The notes below the pieces were generated by a model. That model had not been told where the DNA came from. It saw only the letters and a program-made list of their open reading frames with translations, and did not search any database. Made by a program: the position numbers and the translations under genes. A stretch of DNA of 11,007 bases, taken from NCBI GenBank assembly GCA_020853995.1, contig JADYXV010000372.1, positions 1 through 11,007 of the forward strand, in the 5' to 3' direction. Positions 6,465 to 11,007 of this stretch are shown in pieces. The stretch is from Novosphingobium sp. (GTDB lineage: Bacteria; Pseudomonadota; Alphaproteobacteria; Sphingomonadales; Sphingomonadaceae). Each line of letters begins with the position of its first letter. The stretch's first letter is position 1.

Positions 6465-8348
6465 TTAAGCCAGAGCTTCATCAATCGCGGCTTCGATTTC
6501 CGCGATGGTAAAGGGTTGGCCGCTGGTCTTGTTAAGTGGCTTGGCGTCAACCAGGAACTGGTCGCGCAGCACGGTCTTGAACTGGCCGGTGTTCATTTCG
6601 GGCACCAGCACCTTGTCATAGCCCTTGAGCAATTCGCCAAGGTTGGACGGCATCGGCCAGACGTGGCGGACATGGATTTGCGCCACGTCCTGCCCTTTGC
6701 GACGCGCACGGCGCACGGCCTGATGGATCGGGCCGTATGTGCTACCCCAACCGACAACCGCAAGTTTGCCAGATGTTTCGCCCAGTTCAACAGCTTGCGC
6801 CGGAATGCTGGCGGCAACGCCATCGACCTTGGCCTTACGGGCATCGGTCATGGTCTGGTGACTGGCAGGGCTGTAGTCGATGTTGCCGGTGCCGGGGTTC
6901 TTTTCGATCCCGCCGATCCGGTGCATCAGGCCCGCTGTGCCCGGCTTGATCCAGGGGCGAGCGCCCTTTTCATCACGCGCGAACGGCAGCAGTTCGCCAT
7001 TGGGTCCGTTCTTCTCGGCAAGGAATTTGGCCGGGAACGGCGTGAAGCTGGCAGGATCAGGGACTTTCCACGGTTCTGCCGCGTTGGCGATGTAGCCATC
7101 GGTCAGGACCATAACGGGCGTCATGTATTCTACCGCAATACGGCAGGCCTCAATCGCCACTTCAAAGCAGTCAGAGGCCGAACGCGCAGCGATGACCGGC
7201 ATCGGTGCATCACCATTGCGGCCATAGATCGCCTGATAAAGGTCCGATTGTTCGGTCTTGGTCGGCAGACCCGTTGATGGCCCGCCACGCTGCGAATTGA
7301 TGATGACCAATGGAAGTTCGGTCATGATGGCAAGGCCCATCGCCTCACCTTTCAGAGCGATGCCGGGGCCTGAAGATGACGTTACGCCCAACTGTCCGGC
7401 AAAGCTTGCGCCAATGGCCGAAGCAATCGCTGCGATCTCATCTTCTGCCTGGAATGTGGTGACACCATATTCCTTCAGCTTGGTAAGATTGTGCAGAATT
7501 GCCGAGGCTGGCGTGATCGGATAACCGCCAAAGAACATCGGCAATTCAGCCAATTGCGCGCCAGCCACCAGACCAAGGCTGATCGCCTCAGCCCCTGTAA
7601 CAGTACGATAGAGGCCCGGCTCGCTCTCAGCCGGGGCGATGTGATACTGCTTGAGCGGTCCGGCGAGTTCTGCCGTTTCGCCATAAGCGTGGCCTGCGTT
7701 CAGCGCGGCAATATTTGCTTGCGCCAGCACCGGGCTCTTGGCGAACTTGGCGTTGAGCCAATCGATCAAGGGCTGCCGGTCGCGGTCAAACATCCACAGC
7801 GCGAGGCCGAGCGTCCACATGTTCTTGCAGCGCAGCGCTTCCTTGTTGCCAAGGCCGAACGGTTTCACCGCTTGCAGCGTCATCGCTGAAATGTCGAATG
7901 CCAGCAGTTGCCAGTTTTCAAGGCTGCCGTCTTCCAACGGGTTGACGTCGTACTTGGCCTTTTCAAGGTTGCGCTTGTTGAATTCACCAGCGTCAGCAAT
8001 GATCAGGCCACCGGCCTTCAACGCGCCGACATTGGTTTTGAGCGCTGCCGGATTCATCGCCACCAGCACGTCGGGCTGATCACCTGCCGTATCAATCGCG
8101 GATGAACCGAAGTTGATCTGGAATGCCGAGACGCCGAACAACGTGCCTTGTGGCGCGCGGATTTCTGCAGGAAAATCGGGGAACGTCGCAAGATCATTGC
8201 CCGCAAGCGCGGTGGACAGAGTGAACTGTCCGCCGGTCAACTGCATACCATCGCCTGAGTCACCGGCAAAACGCACGACCACTGCTTCGGGGCTCAAGTC
8301 TTCCTTGCCACCCGTCAACGCGTCCGGTCCATCAACTACTGTCGCCAT
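6465..8348 (-). CDS. korA: 2-oxoacid:ferredoxin oxidoreductase, fused gamma-alpha subunit
   Basis: This 627-residue large subunit of the KorAB enzyme is a fusion of the gamma domain with the alpha domain. The gamma part begins with VVVRFAGDSGDGMQLTG (GDSGDG at 29-34). The alpha part has YPITP (276-280), QAEDEIAAI (301-309), TSSSGPG (323-329) and RGGPSTGLPT (354-363), and VPEMNTGQ (582-589) lies near the C-terminus; these are typical of bacterial and archaeal two-subunit enzymes. The start was set at ATG 8348 because AGAGGA lies 4 nt before it. A more distal ATG at 8390 would add 14 poorly conserved residues and lacks a ribosome site. It is separated by 12 nt from korB and together they form the complete enzyme. 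No ferredoxin gene lies in the window. Confidence 0.93.
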   Translation of the reverse strand: MATVVDGPDALTGGKEDLSPEAVVVRFAGDSGDGMQLTGGQFTLSTALAGNDLATFPDFPAEIRAPQGTLFGVSAFQINFGSSAIDTAGDQPDVLVAMNPAALKTNVGALKAGGLIIADAGEFNKRNLEKAKYDVNPLEDGSLENWQLLAFDISAMTLQAVKPFGLGNKEALRCKNMWTLGLALWMFDRDRQPLIDWLNAKFAKSPVLAQANIAALNAGHAYGETAELAGPLKQYHIAPAESEPGLYRTVTGAEAISLGLVAGAQLAELPMFFGGYPITPASAILHNLTKLKEYGVTTFQAEDEIAAIASAIGASFAGQLGVTSSSGPGIALKGEAMGLAIMTELPLVIINSQRGGPSTGLPTKTEQSDLYQAIYGRNGDAPMPVIAARSASDCFEVAIEACRIAVEYMTPVMVLTDGYIANAAEPWKVPDPASFTPFPAKFLAEKNGPNGELLPFARDEKGARPWIKPGTAGLMHRIGGIEKNPGTGNIDYSPASHQTMTDARKAKVDGVAASIPAQAVELGETSGKLAVVGWGSTYGPIHQAVRRARRKGQDVAQIHVRHVWPMPSNLGELLKGYDKVLVPEMNTGQFKTVLRDQFLVDAKPLNKTSGQPFTIAEIEAAIDEALA

Positions 8349-8572
8349 ATCGTCCTCTGATGCGTGCGCCGGGATTGCCCCCACGCCCATAAGCGCATTT
8401 CAATGAAATCAGCGCCTATGCCGCTCTCGATCCAATCGCAAAGAAGAAAAACTCCTGCGATAAAAAAATTGCCAATGGCATGGTGTTTCAATCACGGCGC
8501 GCTAATCAAGTTGCATTCGGGAACCTACCCCTTTGAAAGTAGTGATTCCCGTTCATGGAATGAGGAGAGACC
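8349..8572. promoter_or_regulatory. Divergent intergenic region between korA and the esterase gene
   Basis: This 224-bp gap should contain the promoters of both korA and the esterase-rppH pair. It holds an A-rich stretch (about 8441-8470), a 13-bp near-palindrome ATTTCAATGAAAT (8397-8409) on the korA side, an 11-bp near-palindrome TGCCAATGGCA (8470-8480), and a short inverted repeat ATTCC/GGAAT (8545-8549 and 8557-8561) before the esterase ribosome site. No convincing -35/-10 pair was found on either strand. The palindromes may be operators, but no known site was recognised. Confidence 0.4.
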
Positions 8573-9526
8573 ATGTCTGACGCCCTTGCGCATTTTGTCC
8601 GCCCCGATGTGAAAGTGTTTCTCGATTTCCTGAACTCTACAAATGCCCCGCCGATGCATGAGATGGGCCTGGACATGGCGCGCGCCAGCTATACCGCCAT
8701 GGGGGCCATTGCCGAACAACCGCCACGCGCCTTGGCAATCATCCGCGATCTTGCATGCCCGGGTCCTGCGGGCGACATTGCGTTGCGCCTTTATGATGCA
8801 CGCGAAAGCCGTGATGCGGGTCCTGCTGTCATCTTCATGCACGGCGGCGGCTTCGTCATCGGCGATCTTGAAAGCCATCATAGTCTTTGCACCGAAATCG
8901 CAGCAGAACTCGATTTGCCGGTCATCGCTGTGGATTACCGGCTGGCGCCGGAACATCCATTTCCCGCAGCCCCTGATGACTGCGAAGCCGCTGCACGCTG
9001 GATTGCCGCAAATTCGGCGCAGTTGGGCCGGGAAATCACCGGGCTGATCCCGATGGGGGATTCCGCTGGCGGCAATCTGACCATTGTCGTCACCCAGGCG
9101 CTGTGCGATGCGCCAGCTGCCGTACCGGTCGTGCTACAAGTACCGATCTATCCCTTGTCTGATGATAAGCCCGATCATCGCTCATTCCTTGATTTTGCAG
9201 AAGGTTTTCTGCTCACCGCTCAGACAATGGCGTGGTTCGCGGAATCCTACGGCGCAGTAATTGGCGACAAACGCGCCTACCCGCTTTATGGGGATCATAC
9301 GAAAACACCGCCAACGGTGCTGGTGACGGCAGGTTTAGACCCGATTCGCGATAGCGGTCGGATCTATGGTGCAGAACTGGTGCGTGCTGGCGCTGAGGTC
9401 GTTTTCCTTGAAATGAAGGGAACGATTCACGGCTTCACGCAGTTGCGCAAGGCGTTGCCAAGCGCACAGCAAGATATGCAATCCATCTTTGCGGCCGTCA
9501 GGCTGCTGCTGGAAAGGTCAAAATGA
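8573..9526 (+). CDS. Alpha/beta-hydrolase, hormone-sensitive-lipase (HSL) family esterase
   Basis: This 317-residue serine esterase is of the bacterial HSL (family IV) type and hydrolyses carboxylic esters, usually of short to medium acyl chains. The oxyanion-hole motif HGGG is at 90-93, followed by VDYRLAPEHPFPAA (119-132). The nucleophile elbow is GDSAGG with Ser164, the acid is Asp256 in LDPIRD, and the base is His286 in HGFTQ, so the triad is complete. No signal peptide is visible, so it is probably cytosolic. The start is well supported: GAGGAG lies 5 nt before ATG 8573. Its stop overlaps the start of rppH (ATGA, 9523-9526), implying coupled translation. The natural substrate is unknown. 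Confidence 0.92.
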   Translation: MSDALAHFVRPDVKVFLDFLNSTNAPPMHEMGLDMARASYTAMGAIAEQPPRALAIIRDLACPGPAGDIALRLYDARESRDAGPAVIFMHGGGFVIGDLESHHSLCTEIAAELDLPVIAVDYRLAPEHPFPAAPDDCEAAARWIAANSAQLGREITGLIPMGDSAGGNLTIVVTQALCDAPAAVPVVLQVPIYPLSDDKPDHRSFLDFAEGFLLTAQTMAWFAESYGAVIGDKRAYPLYGDHTKTPPTVLVTAGLDPIRDSGRIYGAELVRAGAEVVFLEMKGTIHGFTQLRKALPSAQQDMQSIFAAVRLLLERSK

Positions 9527-10008
9527 ACGATCAAGTTGCCGGGCTGCCTTATCGCCCTTGTGTCGGAATCATGATGGTCAACGCCTCGGGCCTCGTGTTC
9601 GTGGGCAAGCGGATCGACAACAAGGAAGGCGACGCCTGGCAAATGCCGCAAGGCGGGATTGATGACGGCGAAGAACTCCACCCCGCCGCCCTGCGTGAAC
9701 TGTCAGAGGAAACCGGCGTTTGCGCAGAACTGGTCACGATTATTGCCGAAAGTCGCGATGAACACTTCTATGACCTTCCCGATGAATTGCTGGGCAGGTT
9801 GTGGGGTGGGAAGTATCGCGGGCAACGCCAGAAGTGGCTGCTGCTACGCTTTGCAGGCGAAGATACCGATATCCGGATTGACGCGCACGAACATCCCGAA
9901 TTCAACGAATGGCGCTGGGTTGAACCAGAGCTTCTGCCAGATCTGATCGTGCCCTTCAAAAAGCGCGTTTACAGGCAGATTGTCGAAGAGTTCCGCGAGT
10001 TGATCTGA
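9523..10008 (+). CDS. rppH: RNA pyrophosphohydrolase (Nudix)
   Basis: This 161-residue Nudix hydrolase removes pyrophosphate from the 5' triphosphate end of mRNA, which opens transcripts to 5'-end-dependent decay by RNase E-type enzymes. The Nudix box GX5EX7REUXEEXGU spans residues 44-66, with REL at 58-60 and EE at 62-63. It is preceded by WQMPQGG (39-45), the hallmark of the RppH group, and the N-terminal YRPCVGIMM strand (10-18) also matches. Its length is usual for the family. It overlaps the upstream esterase gene by 4 nt and faces the TPR gene, with 15 nt between the two stop codons. The orthology call is strong; activity on dinucleoside polyphosphates is a related possibility in this family. 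Confidence 0.93.
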   Translation: MNDQVAGLPYRPCVGIMMVNASGLVFVGKRIDNKEGDAWQMPQGGIDDGEELHPAALRELSEETGVCAELVTIIAESRDEHFYDLPDELLGRLWGGKYRGQRQKWLLLRFAGEDTDIRIDAHEHPEFNEWRWVEPELLPDLIVPFKKRVYRQIVEEFRELI

Positions 10009-10023
10009 CGGATCAGAACCAGC

Positions 10024-10527
10024 TTAGTTGGTTTCGATCTTTGGATCAGGCTTCACAGCTTCTGCCGATACAACGCGCGGTGCAGGACCACGCGCAATTG
10101 CAGCGGCAAGGTCAGCTGTCTCAGTGCAGCCCTTGCCGCACAAACCCTCAAGCCGGGTCAGATTGCGGCGGGCTTTTTCCAGTGCGCCCTTTTCAACCAT
10201 AGCCCCGCCTTCGCCCGAAATGGCGACGACATTGTTTGGGTCACGATCAAGCGCCTGCCGGTAATAGCGGATAGCCTTGCCCTGCAAGCCATCGCGGCGC
10301 GCGGCTTCGGCAAGCCCTATCAATGGTGCTGCATTGCTAGGGTCGATAGCCAACGCTGCTTCGAAATTGTCGATTGCCGTGCCGACGTCACCCTTGACCA
10401 AAGAGGCGCGGCCATCTTTTATCAATGCTTCGGCGCGAGGATTTTCGACTGTTCCTTTGGCAGAGCCCATGCTGCCGGTCATGGCAACGACAAGCGAGAG
10501 GGCAACTGCAACAGGGGCGTAACGCAT
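10024..10527 (-). CDS. Exported tetratricopeptide-repeat (TPR) protein
   Basis: This small protein, 167 residues from the chosen start, begins with a basic-hydrophobic signal sequence MRYAPVAVALSLVVAMTG, with likely cleavage around residues 23-25, so it is probably periplasmic. Three TPR-like units follow at about 32-65, 66-99 and 100-130, each with the small-residue and Ala/Tyr pattern and with DPSNA or DPNNV turns; TPRs act as protein-binding scaffolds. The last unit ends in CGKGC (Cys130, Cys134), which could form a disulfide. The start at 10527 is chosen because a strong AAGGAG lies 6 nt upstream; the open frame continues to 10575 but that would add 16 residues before the signal peptide. 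It lies 54 nt downstream of the rsmB-like gene on the same strand. Its partner is unknown. Confidence 0.82.
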   Translation of the reverse strand: MRYAPVAVALSLVVAMTGSMGSAKGTVENPRAEALIKDGRASLVKGDVGTAIDNFEAALAIDPSNAAPLIGLAEAARRDGLQGKAIRYYRQALDRDPNNVVAISGEGGAMVEKGALEKARRNLTRLEGLCGKGCTETADLAAAIARGPAPRVVSAEAVKPDPKIETN

Positions 10528-10581
10528 CAAGCACTCCTTGAGCCGACGACTACCACTGAATGAACCCGTCTGCATGAGTAA

Positions 10582-11007
10582 TCAATTAACACGGCGGACG
10601 AGTGTTGCGAAGAAAAACCCGTCAGTCCCATCCCTAAAGGGTGTGAGTCGCCAGCCCTTGGCATGCGGACGGCCTGCAGGGAGTTCCGGCAAAGCCACTG
10701 ACCATTCGCGATTCGCGTTCAGAAAAGCGTAAATCCGCCCTGCCCCTTCGGCGTCAAGCAGCGAACACACCACATATGTGAGCCGTCCACCGGGACGAAC
10801 CAGCTTTGCCCCGATGTCTAGAACATTGGCCTGCATCGTGTGGTACCGGGCGAGTGCCTTGGCATCGAGCCGCCACCGCGCTTCCGGATTGCGCCGCCAG
10901 GTGCCGGTACCGGAACACGGCGCGTCAATCATCACCGCATCAGCCATGCCCGCCCAATCAGCCAAGGCTTCCAGTTCCCGTCCGGGATTGAGCAGACGCG
11001 TTTCAAC
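10582..11007 (-). CDS. rsmB: 16S rRNA (cytosine-C5) methyltransferase, RsmB/NOL1-NOP2-Sun family, N-terminus outside window
   Basis: Only the C-terminal 141 residues are present; the frame is open to the right edge. The family methylates cytosine C5 in RNA using SAM, and RsmB acts on 16S rRNA. Motif IV DAPCSGTGTWRRNPEARW (28-45 of the visible part) includes the Pro-Cys-Ser whose Cys (31) assists product release. Motif VI PGGRLTYVVCS (72-82) holds the predicted nucleophilic Cys81. The end, WRLTPFRDGTDGFFFATLVRR, is typical of RsmB-like enzymes. The TGA stop is at 10582-10584. It probably heads an operon with the TPR gene. The family call is firm; the exact target is inferred, since other NSUN-type rRNA methylases share these motifs and the N-terminal NusB-like domain cannot be seen. 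Confidence 0.85.
   Translation of the reverse strand, partial: VETRLLNPGRELEALADWAGMADAVMIDAPCSGTGTWRRNPEARWRLDAKALARYHTMQANVLDIGAKLVRPGGRLTYVVCSLLDAEGAGRIYAFLNANREWSVALPELPAGRPHAKGWRLTPFRDGTDGFFFATLVRRVN

Noticed and set aside
6516..7277. 253-residue open frame on the plus strand antisense to korA
   Set aside because: It lies fully inside korA, whose motifs are clear, and it has no recognisable domain or ribosome site; it is a GC-driven shadow frame.
8348..8390. Upstream ATG at 8390 as the korA start
   Set aside because: It has no ribosome site and adds a poorly conserved extension, whereas ATG 8348 has AGAGGA at good distance.
8522..8553. GGAAC followed by CGTT before the esterase gene as another EcfG promoter
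   Set aside because: The spacing is 25 nt, far from the required 16-17.
8525..8956. 143-residue minus-strand frame over the esterase start
   Set aside because: It is antisense to the esterase coding region, including its HGGG region, and shows no motif of its own.
10017..10033. Hairpin AACCA/TGGTT between rppH and the TPR gene as a two-way terminator
   Set aside because: The stem is only 5 bp with a 7-nt loop, it overlaps the TPR stop codon, and it lacks a convincing T-run on either side.

Overview
The window looks like ordinary chromosome from an aerobic alphaproteobacterium, most likely a sphingomonad (Sphingomonadales). This is an inference from the GC-rich coding style, the fused-subunit 2-oxoacid:ferredoxin oxidoreductase, the RppH and RsmB sequence styles, and a candidate EcfG-type promoter, a class typical of alphaproteobacteria. 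No mobile element, RNA gene, CRISPR array or tandem repeat array was seen. Both ends cut a gene: a short-chain dehydrogenase on the left and an RsmB-type rRNA methyltransferase on the right.

Layout. 1-968 (+): the 3' part of an SDR oxidoreductase, then a small PilZ-domain protein whose leader can fold over its ribosome binding site. 955-3640 (-): a photolyase gene followed after 37 nt by a cyclopropane-fatty-acid-synthase-family methyltransferase, probably one operon. 3641-3713: a divergent promoter region that reads as GGAAC-N17-CGTT on one strand and GGAAC-N17-TGTT on the other, a candidate two-way general-stress (EcfG) promoter. 3714-4427 (+): a membrane PAP2 phosphatase. 4424-8348 (-): korA, korB and a YbcI/YdjM-type membrane metal-dependent hydrolase, closely spaced. 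The hydrolase has no ATG, GTG or TTG at its conserved N-terminus, only CTG. 8349-8572: divergent intergenic region. 8573-10008 (+): an HSL-family esterase overlapping rppH by 4 nt. 10024-11007 (-): the end of an rsmB-like gene followed by an exported TPR protein.

How the genes fit together. The phr/cfa-family pair repairs UV damage and modifies membrane lipids. With the divergent PAP2 lipid phosphatase it makes a plausible light- and envelope-stress module under shared control. The korAB pair makes a two-subunit 2-oxoacid:ferredoxin oxidoreductase for central carbon metabolism. The remaining genes are housekeeping: mRNA 5'-end processing, rRNA methylation and esterase activity. No wholly new multi-gene system is evident. 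The best leads are the two-way promoter, the missing canonical start of the YbcI-type gene, and the altered active-site residues of the Cfa-family enzyme.
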